Source: Leisingera thetidis
GTDB lineage: Bacteria; Pseudomonadota; Alphaproteobacteria; Rhodobacterales; Rhodobacteraceae
Assembly (NCBI RefSeq): GCF_025857195.1
Contig: NZ_CP109787.1
Coordinates: 1,925,501-1,989,500, forward strand
Direction of reading: 5' to 3'
DNA: 64,000 bases
The notes below the pieces were generated by a model, which was not told where the DNA came from, searched no databases, and was given only the letters and a program-made list of their open reading frames with translations. Below, one piece after another: positions 47,856 through 57,000 of this stretch. A program made the position numbers and the translations under genes. Every line of letters begins with the position of its first letter. Positions within the stretch are counted from its first letter, which is position 1.

Positions 47856-49816
47856 TCCGCAGGCACTCCCGCTTCTGGTGTCTTGCGCGCCCCGGCCGCC
47901 ACCCGGAACCGCCGGTCGCTGAGGCTCAGCAGCCCGCCGAGCGCCATCAGGATCGAGCCGCCCCAGATCCAGTTGGCAAAGGGTTTGATATAGGTGCGCA
48001 TGGTCCAGCCGCCATCGGCCTGCTGGTCGCCAAGCACCACATAGAGATCACGGGCCACCCGGTAGTCGATCGCCGCTTCGGTGGTCGGCATCCGCGACAC
48101 CGGATAGTCGCGTTTCTCCGGGTACATCACCGCTTCGGGCCGGCCGTTGCGGGTAACTTCGACCCGGCCCTTGGTGGTAAAGTAGTTCGGCCCCTGCTCC
48201 CGGCTCACGTCCCGCAGCACCAAGGTAAAGGCCCCGACCTGGAACGGCTCGTCAATGCGGGCAACCCGGATATCCTCCTGCTCCCAGGCCGTCAGCCCGG
48301 CAATGGCAAAGATGGTGATGCCAAGCCCGGCATGCGCCGCAGCCTTGCCCCAATCCGCCCGCGGCAGCCGCAGCATCCGCTGCAGGCGCCCGGACTTGCC
48401 GCTGCGCAGCCACAAATCAGCCAGCGCGCCGAATACCATCCAGGACCCCAGGAAAAGACCGACCGGCCCCAGCGCCGTCCGCCCGGTCTGCATCGCCCAG
48501 GCCATTACGCCCAGCGACACCGCCAGCAGGAAGACATAGCGCAGCTGCCAGGCGGTGCGCCCGATCCGGCCGCGCTTCCACGGCAGCATGGCGCCCACCG
48601 GCATGATCAGCCCCAGCAGCACCATGAAGGGGGTGAAGGCCGAATTGAAGAACGGCGGGCCGACGCTCAGCTTCCGGTCCAGAAGCATTTCCGCCACGAT
48701 CGGCCAGATGGTGCCGAAGAACACCACAAAGCAGCTGACCGCCAGCAGGATGTTGTTGGCCACCAGCGCGCTTTCACGGCTGAGCATGCCAAAGACGCCC
48801 TTGGCCTCCATCGCCTGCGCCCGGGCGGCAAACAGGGTCAGCGCGCCGCCGGTGAAGACCGCCAGGATGAACAGGATGAACACGCCCCGCTCCGGGTCGT
48901 TGGCAAAGGCATGCACGCTGGTGATGACGCCGGAACGCACGATGAAAGTGCCGATCAGCGAGAAGCCGAAGGCGAGGATCGCCAGCAGGATGGTCCAGCT
49001 TTTCAAGGCCTCGCGCTTTTCCACCACGATGGCCGAATGCAGCAGCGCCGCCGCCAGCAGCCAGGGCATGAAGGAGGCATTTTCCACCGGATCCCAGAAC
49101 CAGAAACCGCCCCAGCCCAGCTCGTAATAGGCCCACCAGCTCCCCAGCGCGATGCCGATGGTGAGGAAGATCCAGGCCGCCAGCGTCCAGGGCCGCACCC
49201 AGCGGCCCCAGGCAGCGTCGATACGGCCTTCGATCAGCGCCGCCACCGCAAAGGAGAAGGCCATCGAAAGCCCCACGTAGCCGAGGTAGAGGAACGGCGG
49301 ATGGAAGGCGAGGCCCGGGTCCTGCAGCAGCGGATTGAGGTCCTGGCCGTCAAACGGCGGCACCGTCAGGCGCAGGAACGGGTTGGAGGTGAACAGGATG
49401 AATGCAAAGAACGCCACGCCAATCGCTGCCTGCACCGCCAGCACACGGGACTTCAAGGTCGGCGGCAGCCCGCCGCCGAAAACCGAGGCCAGCGCCCCGA
49501 ACAGGCTGACAATCAGCACCCACAGCAGCATCGAGCCTTCGTGGTTCCCCCAGGTGCCGGAGATCTTGTACAGCATCGGCTTGGCCGAATGGCTGTTCAG
49601 CGTCACCAGCTTCAGCGAGAAATCCGAGGTGATGAAACCCCACATCAGCGCGCCAAAGGCGAAGGCGGTGAACAGGAACTGCGCCTGCGCCGCCGGCTCT
49701 GCCACCGCCATCCAGCCAGGCCAGCGTTTATGGGCGCCGATCAGGGGGATGACGGCCTGCACGATGGCGATCATGAAGGCGAGGATAAGGGCGAAGTGGC
49801 CAAGTTCTGTAATCAT
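47852..49816 (-). CDS. ccmF: Haem lyase / cytochrome c maturation protein CcmF
   Basis: A 654-residue polytopic membrane protein that attaches haem to apocytochromes c. The tryptophan-rich WWD motif is recognisable in GSWWAYYELGWGGFWFWDPVENASFMPWL (read in parts). Further conserved histidines lie in TWGNHEGSMLLWVLI, FHPPFLYLGYVG and FVRSGVITSVHAFANDP. A large periplasmic loop (about 520-620) precedes the last helix. The ATG at 49816 replaces a longer open frame to 49870. It is coupled to ccmH downstream. Upstream the expected ccmE is displaced by a holin/endolysin pair. Confidence 0.96.
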   Translation of the reverse strand: MITELGHFALILAFMIAIVQAVIPLIGAHKRWPGWMAVAEPAAQAQFLFTAFAFGALMWGFITSDFSLKLVTLNSHSAKPMLYKISGTWGNHEGSMLLWVLIVSLFGALASVFGGGLPPTLKSRVLAVQAAIGVAFFAFILFTSNPFLRLTVPPFDGQDLNPLLQDPGLAFHPPFLYLGYVGLSMAFSFAVAALIEGRIDAAWGRWVRPWTLAAWIFLTIGIALGSWWAYYELGWGGFWFWDPVENASFMPWLLAAALLHSAIVVEKREALKSWTILLAILAFGFSLIGTFIVRSGVITSVHAFANDPERGVFILFILAVFTGGALTLFAARAQAMEAKGVFGMLSRESALVANNILLAVSCFVVFFGTIWPIVAEMLLDRKLSVGPPFFNSAFTPFMVLLGLIMPVGAMLPWKRGRIGRTAWQLRYVFLLAVSLGVMAWAMQTGRTALGPVGLFLGSWMVFGALADLWLRSGKSGRLQRMLRLPRADWGKAAAHAGLGITIFAIAGLTAWEQEDIRVARIDEPFQVGAFTLVLRDVSREQGPNYFTTKGRVEVTRNGRPEAVMYPEKRDYPVSRMPTTEAAIDYRVARDLYVVLGDQQADGGWTMRTYIKPFANWIWGGSILMALGGLLSLSDRRFRVAAGARKTPEAGVPAE

Positions 49817-49894
49817 GTGTTTTCCTATACGCCTGTCTGCCTGGGGGGCCAATGGCATTCGCCGCGCCAAGCCGCCGCAGGGTGCGAATTGTGA

Positions 49895-50470
49895 TCAGCC
49901 GCGCCGGGCTTTCCAGGCTTCCAGGGCCGGATTTTCCTCCGGTGCCGTGGCCTGCAGCCGCGCCGATGCATCGGTGCCGGTGGCCGCGGCGGCAGGAGAC
50001 TCTGCCCGCAGCCTGTACAGCTGCGCGATATTCTCCACCGCCTGCGGGACACGTGCCATGCTGGCCGCCAGCCCGTGCTGGAATTCCTGCGCCTTCACCT
50101 GGTGCCGCGCTCCGAAATAGAAGGACACGATCACCCCGAGCAGCCACCATAACGGCTCCGGCACCAGGGCCAGCCCCTGCATCCGGGCGGCAAACCACAC
50201 AGGGTCACTGAGAGCCGCCCCCATCAGCGCCAGCGTACCCAGCGCCAGCAACGGGCGCGGCAGCCGGTTGACCCCGTCCATGAGACGGTCGAACCAGCCT
50301 TTTGCCGGCTGCTGGAACTCCGCGCCAAGCTGGCCGAGCGCTGCAATTTGCACGTCATGCGCCCGGGCGGCACCGGCCTCGGCATTTTCGCGGAACACCT
50401 CCACAGTTTCCCGCAAACCGTTGCGGCTGCTCCCGAAAACAAGACCAACGATGTCGGAGATCAATCCCAT
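49895..50470 (-). CDS. Three-transmembrane holin of the gene-transfer-agent release type
   Basis: A 191-residue membrane protein starting MGLISDIVGLVFGSSRNG. An amphipathic N-terminal part (about 1-70) is followed by hydrophobic helices around 74-88, 91-103 and 105-121 and a charged C-terminal tail with RHQVKAQEFQ. The layout matches the 3-TM holin family that Pfam names for gene-transfer-agent release. Holins open the inner membrane so that an endolysin can reach the wall. Its start overlaps the endolysin stop by 10 bases, so both are made together. No phage structural or regulatory genes are near. It sits between ccmE and ccmF. Confidence 0.85.
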   Translation of the reverse strand: MGLISDIVGLVFGSSRNGLRETVEVFRENAEAGAARAHDVQIAALGQLGAEFQQPAKGWFDRLMDGVNRLPRPLLALGTLALMGAALSDPVWFAARMQGLALVPEPLWWLLGVIVSFYFGARHQVKAQEFQHGLAASMARVPQAVENIAQLYRLRAESPAAAATGTDASARLQATAPEENPALEAWKARRG

Positions 50471-51069
50471 GCTGCGATCCTCTGCTGAAAGGCCTGGCGG
50501 CTCAGATGGTAGTCCGGCGAGATGAATTCCTCGGCCCGGGTGATCCAGCCGCCCTTGCCGCCTGCGCGGGTGCGGGCGTATTTGCGGCTGGCCGGACGGC
50601 GGTCCGCCAGACGGAAATAGTAATTCCGGCGCGCCACCCCATAGGCATTGCACAGGGCCTCGGCGTCTATGGCTGCGGCTTCGGCGGAGGCACCGGCCGT
50701 TTGCGGTCCAATAATCCCGTCCGCCGCAACCCTGTAGCCCATCTCCCGCAGCAGTTGCTGCAGAATCCGCACCGCGTTGCTGCCGGCGTTCACATACATG
50801 TCGAACATCGTGGCGTGCAGGCAGTCCGGCAGCCAGGAAATCCGCGGCGCCTCGAAATAATGCCGGATGAAAATGCCGATGGCCTGCTCCCGGCTCAGCG
50901 CCCGCACATCCCCGATGCCGACCGAGCCATCGCCGGTCAGATCCAGCTTCAGCCGCCGCAGGGTGCCAAGCGTCACCCCGTATTTGGTGGCGCCGCCGGG
51001 ATCATCCGGATCGTTTGCAAAGCCGCCTTCGCGCGCCACGATTTCCGCCGCGATTTCCCTGACACTCAT
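50461..51069 (-). CDS. Peptidoglycan-degrading endolysin (GH108 N-acetylmuramidase type)
   Basis: A 202-residue muramidase-like protein from ATG 51069 (MSVREIAAEIVAREGGF). The N-terminal glycoside hydrolase 108 domain carries the EGG signature with probable catalytic Glu14, then NDPDDPGGATKYGVTLGTLR. The C-terminal half resembles the peptidoglycan-binding domain that accompanies GH108 (VNAGSNAVRILQQLLREMGY...DGIIGPQT). There is no signal peptide, as expected for a holin-dependent endolysin. Overlap with the downstream holin gene makes a classical lysis cassette. The frame is open upstream into the ccmE terminator, which argues for the ATG at 51069. Confidence 0.88.
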   Translation of the reverse strand: MSVREIAAEIVAREGGFANDPDDPGGATKYGVTLGTLRRLKLDLTGDGSVGIGDVRALSREQAIGIFIRHYFEAPRISWLPDCLHATMFDMYVNAGSNAVRILQQLLREMGYRVAADGIIGPQTAGASAEAAAIDAEALCNAYGVARRNYYFRLADRRPASRKYARTRAGGKGGWITRAEEFISPDYHLSRQAFQQRIAAWD

Positions 51070-51194
51070 CGTCGCACCTCGCCTTTTCCTGCCTCGCAAC
51101 CCTGCCGGAAAAGCCCTAAGAACTGACAAGCCGGCCGTACGCCGCCCGCGCAACACCGGCCTCATCCGGCCCGTTTCCCGCAAAGAGGCGAAGC

Positions 51195-51232
51195 AAAAAA
51201 GCCCGCAGGACGCCAGTCCCGCGGGGCTTTTT
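51195..51232 (-). terminator. Terminator between ccmE and the lysis genes
   Basis: On the minus strand the stem AAAAAGCCCCGCGGGA/TCCTGCGGGCTTTTTT (imperfect) ends in a T run, 23 bases after ccmE. It separates ccmE transcription from the endolysin gene, which then needs its own promoter within 51070-51194. Confidence 0.8.
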
Positions 51233-51254
51233 CCGGTCAAAACCGCGGCAGGGT

Positions 51255-51698
51255 TCAGGAGTCGGGCTCCTGGTAGACCCCCTGTTCCTTCAACGCATCC
51301 ATGACTTCCTTGGGCATATAGGTCTCGTCATGTTTTGCCAGGATTTCAGACGCTTCAAAGACGCCGTTCACGTAACGGCCGGTGCCGACCATGCCCTGGT
51401 TCTCCTCGAACAGGTCCGGCAGCACCCCGGTATAGGCAACCTGAACCGTCGCGCCGCCATCCGTCACCGCAAAGCGCACGGTTTCGCCCTGGCCGCGCTG
51501 CAGCGTGCCTTCGGCGACCAGCCCGCCGATGCGGAATACCTCGGACGGTTTCGGCGGCGCCTCGGCCACCTGGCTGGGCGAGCGGAAGTAATTGATTCCG
51601 TCGCGCATCGCATAGCCGATCAGGGCGGTTGCAACCACCAGCGCCACCGCGGCAACCGCGATGACCTGGATCCGGCGCTGTTTCTTCAGGTTCTTCAT
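51255..51698 (-). CDS. ccmE: Haem chaperone CcmE
   Basis: CcmE carries haem in the periplasm to CcmF. The 147-residue protein has an N-terminal anchor (IAVAAVALVVATALIGYAM, about 13-31) and an OB-fold domain (VFRIGGLVAEGTLQRG, VAYTGVLPDLFEENQGMVGTG). The haem-binding His123 and Tyr127 are in LAKHDETYMP. The C-terminal tail is short. It is followed by a strong terminator and then the holin/endolysin pair, so it is not directly joined to ccmF as in many genomes. argC lies upstream, 39 bases away. Confidence 0.96.
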   Translation of the reverse strand: MKNLKKQRRIQVIAVAAVALVVATALIGYAMRDGINYFRSPSQVAEAPPKPSEVFRIGGLVAEGTLQRGQGETVRFAVTDGGATVQVAYTGVLPDLFEENQGMVGTGRYVNGVFEASEILAKHDETYMPKEVMDALKEQGVYQEPDS

Positions 51699-51737
51699 GG
51701 TGTCCTCATATCAGGCCCAAGCCAGCGCCGCCCCGGA

Positions 51738-52766
51738 TCAGGGGAACAGCGGCGCCATCATCAGCCCCTCGGTCTCTTCCTCACCTAACATCAGGTTGGC
51801 GTTCTGCAAGGCCTGGCCGCTGCTTCCTTTTGTCAGGTTATCCAATGCCGCGATGACAATGGCGCGGCCCTCGATCCGGTCCTGCGCCACGCCGATATGG
51901 CAGAAGTTGGAGCCGCGCACGTGATGGGTCGAAGGTGCTTCGCCAAGGGGCAGCAGCTCGATGAACGGTTCATCGGCATAGGCCTTGGCAAAGGTCTCGT
52001 GGATGGTCTGCGCGTCGCCCTTGACATAGACGGTGGCCAGGATGCCGCGGTTGGCGGGCAGCAGATGCGGGGTGAACTGCACCTTGACCGGGCGGCCGGC
52101 GATTTTGCTGAACTCCTGGTCGAACTCGCCCAGGTGCCGGTGGGTGCCGCCGATGGCATAGGCGTTGTAGCCCTCGCTCAGCTCCGCGTGCAGCAGGTTT
52201 TCCTTGAGCGAGCGGCCGGCGCCGGAGACCGCGCATTTCAGATCCAGGATGATCTCGTCCAGATCGATGACTCCGGCGGCGATCAGCGGCCGCAGGGCAA
52301 ACTGGCCGGTGGCGGCGTTGCAGCCGGTGCCTGCCACCAGACGCGCCGATCTGATTTCATCGCGGTAGAACTCGGTGAGGCCATAGACCGCCTCCTCCTG
52401 CTGTTCCAGCGCGGCGTGCTGGTTGCCGTACCATTTCTGGTATTCGGCCGGGTCGCGCAGCCGGAAGTCCGCCGACAGGTCGACGATCTTCAGATCCTTC
52501 GGCAGCGCCGCGATCACTTCCTGGCTGGTCTTGTGCGGCAGCGCGCAGAAGCACAGGTCGATCTCCGCAAAGTCGATCTCATCGATCTTGCACAGCACCG
52601 GCAGTGCCATATGGCGCAGATGCGGGAACACCTCGGCCATGGTCATGCCGGCCTTGCGGTCGGCGGACAGGGCCGCGATGCTGATGTTCGGGTGCTGGGC
52701 AATCAGCCGCACCAGTTCGGCGCCGGTGTAGCCGGAAGCGCCCAGAATAGCCACTTTATGGGTCAT
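51738..52766 (-). CDS. argC: N-acetyl-gamma-glutamyl-phosphate reductase (type 1)
   Basis: ArgC is the third enzyme of arginine synthesis and uses NADPH. The 342-residue protein has the Rossmann start [18 protein letters not shown], catalytic Cys in [18 protein letters not shown], and the [30 protein letters not shown] region. [18 protein letters not shown] and [13 protein letters not shown] also fit. The usual Cys-Tyr-Pro after the active-site Cys is changed to Cys-Asn-Ala, which is seen in this alphaproteobacterial branch. It lies upstream of ccmE and may share its transcript. murI is 114 bases upstream. Confidence 0.95.
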   Translation of the reverse strand: MTHKVAILGASGYTGAELVRLIAQHPNISIAALSADRKAGMTMAEVFPHLRHMALPVLCKIDEIDFAEIDLCFCALPHKTSQEVIAALPKDLKIVDLSADFRLRDPAEYQKWYGNQHAALEQQEEAVYGLTEFYRDEIRSARLVAGTGCNAATGQFALRPLIAAGVIDLDEIILDLKCAVSGAGRSLKENLLHAELSEGYNAYAIGGTHRHLGEFDQEFSKIAGRPVKVQFTPHLLPANRGILATVYVKGDAQTIHETFAKAYADEPFIELLPLGEAPSTHHVRGSNFCHIGVAQDRIEGRAIVIAALDNLTKGSSGQALQNANLMLGEEETEGLMMAPLFP

Positions 52767-52880
52767 GTCAGACCTCGTCTTTCACTATGGAATGCCGGTT
52801 CCGCAGCCATCTGCGGAAGAGATAGATGGAAATGCCGCAGCGCTGTTTGATCTGGCACAAAGTGCCAAGGGTATCAGCGC

Positions 52881-53690
52881 TCAGGCGGCCTGAAAGATGA
52901 TTTCCCGTCGGAGAAACTGGGTTGCGCGGTCGCTCACGCGTCCCGGGCTGCCGGTGGTGAAATAACCGCCCGGGCCCGAGCCATGCATGTCCGGATGCCG
53001 CTGCAGATAGTCCGCAAGGCTGTCAGCCACCAGTTTCCCCTGGCTGAAGACCTTCACCTGCGGTCCCAGGGCCGCCTGGAACGTCTCCTCCATCAGCGGG
53101 TAATGGGTGCAGCCCAGAATGGCCGCTTCGGGGTTTGGCATCTTGCGCATCAAGGCATCCACGTGGGAGCGCACCAGTGCTTCGGACAGGATCATGTCGC
53201 CGTCTTCGATCGCGTCGACCACACCGCCGCAGCTTTGCGCCTCGACATCCACGCCGATCGCACGGAAGGCCAGTTCCCGCTGGAAGGCGCGGCTGGCGAC
53301 GGTGGCCGGTGTTGCAAACAGCGCGACATGCTTCACAGCGACTTCGCGCGGCGGCGAATTGTCGCCCCAGCGCCGTTCGGTCAGCGCCTCGATCAGCGGC
53401 ACGAAGACACCCAGCACCCGCTTGCCTTTGGGCAGGCCGCCCTCCTGCATCCGCCGCAGGGCCGCCGCAGAGGCCGTGTTGCAGGCCAGGATCACCAGAT
53501 CGCAGCCCTTGCCCCACATGTCTTCGACCGCCGCCTTGGTCAGCTGATAGACATCCTCAGCATCGCGCACCCCGTAAGGCGCGCGGGCGTTGTCGCCGTA
53601 GTAAAGGAATTCCACATCCGGCAGACGTTTCTGCACGGCGTCAAGGACGGTCAGCCCGCCCAAACCTGAATCAAAGATGCCTACTGCCAT
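52881..53690 (-). CDS. murI: Glutamate racemase
   Basis: MurI makes D-glutamate for peptidoglycan. The 269-residue protein shows the two catalytic cysteines in [13 protein letters not shown] and [10 protein letters not shown], the N-terminal [17 protein letters not shown] and [13 protein letters not shown]. It is on the minus strand upstream of argC. A hairpin-rich repeat region (53919-54085) separates it from the indolepyruvate oxidoreductase gene. Confidence 0.96.
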   Translation of the reverse strand: MAVGIFDSGLGGLTVLDAVQKRLPDVEFLYYGDNARAPYGVRDAEDVYQLTKAAVEDMWGKGCDLVILACNTASAAALRRMQEGGLPKGKRVLGVFVPLIEALTERRWGDNSPPREVAVKHVALFATPATVASRAFQRELAFRAIGVDVEAQSCGGVVDAIEDGDMILSEALVRSHVDALMRKMPNPEAAILGCTHYPLMEETFQAALGPQVKVFSQGKLVADSLADYLQRHPDMHGSGPGGYFTTGSPGRVSDRATQFLRREIIFQAA

Positions 53691-54090
53691 TTTGCTCTCT
53701 CAAGCGCGGTGATTTTCCTCGGACTCGCCCCCATGAGCGTTGGGGTTGAGCGGTCCTGGAGACAGCTCTTACGTGGCTTTGCGCCGGAAATCCATCATTG
53801 CTTTTGCGTCTTTGGCCGGCGGGTCCGGAACGCTGCCGCCCCTCGGCCCGCCAATACCCGCTTTGACCGACGGGCGGGCGCGCCTGCAGCGGCGGGACGA
53901 TCCGGGGCGGCCGATGGCTGGGGCGCTGCCCCAGACCCCGGAGTATTTGCAACCAGAAAGAAGCGGCGGTCCCAGCGGGCTTTGCCGGAACGCAGCTGCG
54001 CCGCGCCTCAGCGCGGCGCCCGGCCCAACGGCTTTGGGCCCTTCTTTGAAGGGATCAAAGCGGGCGGGAGATCCCGCCCGTTGCGGGCTG
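53691..54090. repeat. Hairpin-rich intergenic mosaic containing repeat copy 3
   Basis: These 400 bases contain no convincing gene. From 53919 to 54085 they are packed with palindromes: TGGGGC/GCCCCA (53919-53933), GCGCCGCG/CGCGGCGC (about 53999-54019), GCCCAA/TTGGGC (about 54023-54039), CCCTTC/GAAGGG (54039-54053) and CGGGCGGGA/TCCCGCCCG (54060-54080). GGAGTATTTGCAA (53940-53952) is, read on the minus strand, the core of the repeat seen after trpE and moeA. TTTGGGCCCTTCTTT (54033-54047) recurs inverted at 62399-62413. Read in the direction of the upstream oxidoreductase gene, the modules lie just past its stop codon. Confidence 0.6.
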
Positions 54091-57000
54091 CTACTCAGCG
54101 GCCTGCTTCGCCGGAACACCGCCCTGGTGCAGCGCTGCCAGCAATTCCTCGCGGCGCTTGGCGGCCTTCTGCTCATTTGCCATTTTCACCGGGCCGAAGC
54201 CGCGGATCGACAGCGGCAGCGCGGCCAGAGCAACCAGCGGTTCCATGATGCCAGTGCCGGCCTCTGGCAGCCATTGCTTCATGTCGGCCTCATACTGCTT
54301 GATCAGTTCCCGCTCCATCCGGCGCTCGGCAGTGTAGCCGAAGATGTCGAGCGGGGTGCCGCGCAACCCCTTGAACCTGGCCAGCAGCCGCATCCAGCGT
54401 TCCATGCCGGACCCGAACTTGCGCTTTTTCGGGCGCCCGTCGGGATCGGTTCCGCTCAGCATCGGCGGCGCCAGGTGGTAGGAGAGCTTGAGGTCGCCCT
54501 CGAACTCCGCCTCCGCCTTGGCCCGGCTGTCCAGCAGAAGCCGCGCAACCTCGTATTCGTCCTTGTAGGACAGAATCTTGTGATAGCCTTTTGCCACGGC
54601 TTCCTTCAGCGCCGGATCGGTGATCCCCTCCAGCAGTTTCGCGTACCGCTTGGCCAGGCCCTTGCCCTGGTAGGCCACCAGATGATCGGCCCGGAAGGCG
54701 ATTTTCTCCTCCAGCGTCTTTGGCTTGCCCGCCGCCTTGGGCTGGATCAGCTTTGCCGCCTCTTGCGGGTGCAGCACTGCCCAGCGGCCGATGTCGAAGG
54801 CGCGCTTGTTGCGCTCCACCGCGGCGCCGTTCATCTCAATGGCCTGCTCGATTGCCGCGTGGCTGACCGGTATCAGGCCCTTCTGCCAGGCACCGCCGAA
54901 CACCATCATGTTGGAGAAGATCGAATCTCCCATGGTGGCGCGTGCCAGTTCCGAGGCATCGAACAGGTCCAGCCGGTCGCGCAGCCGGGCCTGCAGCGCC
55001 ACCTGCAGGCGGTCCGTGGGGATGGCGAATTCGGTGTCGCGGGTGAATTCGCCGGTGATGATCTCATGGCTGTTCACCACCGCTCCGGTGCGGCCTGCGG
55101 CGGTCAGCCCCAGGGTCTTGGCCCCGGCGCTGACCACCAGGTCGCCGCCGATCAGCGCATGCGCCTCGCCGGTGGCGACGCGGATGGCGGCGATATCACC
55201 GGGCTTTTGCGCAATCCGGCAATGGATATGCACCGCACCGCCCTTCTGGGCGAGGCCGGCCATTTCCATCAGCCCGGCGCCCAGCCCGTCGATCTGCGCC
55301 GCCTGCGCCAGTACCGCGCCGATGGTCACAACGCCGGTGCCGCCGACGCCGGTGATCACCACGTTATGGGTGCCGTTGATCCCGGGCAATTCCGGCTGCG
55401 GCAGATGCGGCAGGTCGATATCTGCCGTCGCCTCCTTGCGGATCTTTGCGCCCTCGACCGTCACGAAGGACGGGCAGAAGCCGTTCACACAGGAGAAATC
55501 CTTGTTGCAGGAAGACTGGTCGATGGCGCGCTTGCGGCCCAGTTCGGTGTCCTTGGGCACGATGGAGACGCAGTTGGACTGCACCCCGCAATCGCCGCAG
55601 CCTTCGCAGACATCACTGTTGATGAACACCCGCTGGTCCGGGTCCGGGAACTGGCCCCGCTTGCGGCGGCGGCGTTTCTCGGCAGCACAGGTCTGGATGT
55701 AGATGATGGCCGAGACGCCCTCGACCTGCTCGAACTCGCGCTGGATCTTCATCATTTCGGCGCGTTCGTGCATCCGGATGCCGGCCGGGAACAGCTTGGC
55801 GTCCACATCTTCCTTCTCGTCATAGACCACGGCCATGGTCCTGACGCCCATCGCGGTCAGCTCATGCGCGATCTGCTGCGCCGTCAGACCGCCCTCGGCA
55901 GTTTGCCCGCCGGTCATCGCCACCGCATCATTGTAGAGGATCTTGTAGGTGATATTGGTGCCTTCGGCGAGCGCTGCGCGGATGGCCTGCACGCCGGAGT
56001 GGTTGTAGGTGCCGTCACCGAGGTTCTGGAACACGTGCTTGCGCTTGGAGAACGGCGCCTCGCCCACCCAGTTGACGCCTTCGCCGCCCATATGGGTGAA
56101 ACCGGTGGTCTCGCGGTCCATCCACTGCACCATGAAGTGGCAGCCGATGCCGGCATAGGCGCGCGAGCCCTCCGGCAGCTTGGTCGAGGAGTTGTGCGGG
56201 CAGCCCGAGCAGAAATAGGGCAGACGGGTTGCGATTTCCTCGGCGTTGTCGGCGCGGCGCGCCTCCGCCAGTGCCTCAAGCCCGGCCTTGATTGCCTCGG
56301 TCTCGCGGCCTTCCTCGATCAGGATGCCGCCCAGTTTCTCGGCGATCATGATCGGGTCCAGAGCGTATTTCGTCGGGAACAGCTCCTCCCGGTGCATGCC
56401 GCCGGCGCCGCCCTTGTACCAGCCGTAGACCCGGCGGCCGCGGCGGTCGTCAAAGATCGCTTCCTTGATCTGGATCTCGATCAGCTTGCGCTTTTCCTCG
56501 ACCACCACGATCAGGTCCAGGTCTTCGGCCCAGTCGTGAAAGCCCTTCATATCCATCGGGAAGGTCTGGCCCACCTTGTAAGTGGTGATGCCCAGCCGGT
56601 CGGCCATGTTTTCGTCGATGTTCAACAGCTTCAGCGCGTGCACCAGGTCGAGCCAGTTCTTGCCGGCGGCAACAAAGCCGATCTTGGCGCCCGGCTTGCC
56701 CCACATGCGCTTGTCCATCTTGTTGGCATGGCTGAAGGCCTCTGCCGCAAAGCGCTTGTAATCGATGATGCGGTTTTCCTGGCGGAAACGGTCGTCATCC
56801 AGCCGGATGTTGAGGCCGTCCGCGGGCATGTCGAATTCCGGGACGGTCAGCTGCACCCGGTCCGGGCGGGCATCGACGACCGAAGTCACCTCGATGGTGT
56901 CCTTCATGGTCTTGAGGCCGACCCACAGGCCCGAGAAGCGGCTGAGCGCATAGCCGTAGATGCCGTAATCCAGGATCTCCTGCACGCCCGCGGGGCTGAC

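Noticed and set aside
49895..51069. Decayed prophage
   Set aside because: Only lysis genes are present. There is no integrase, repressor, portal, capsid or tail gene, no att-like repeats and no tRNA insertion. Both lysis genes are intact and flanked by ccm genes.
53769..54176. Minus-strand open frame of 135 codons in the repeat mosaic
   Set aside because: It overlaps the end of the oxidoreductase gene and consists mostly of translated palindromic repeats. There is no ribosome-binding site.
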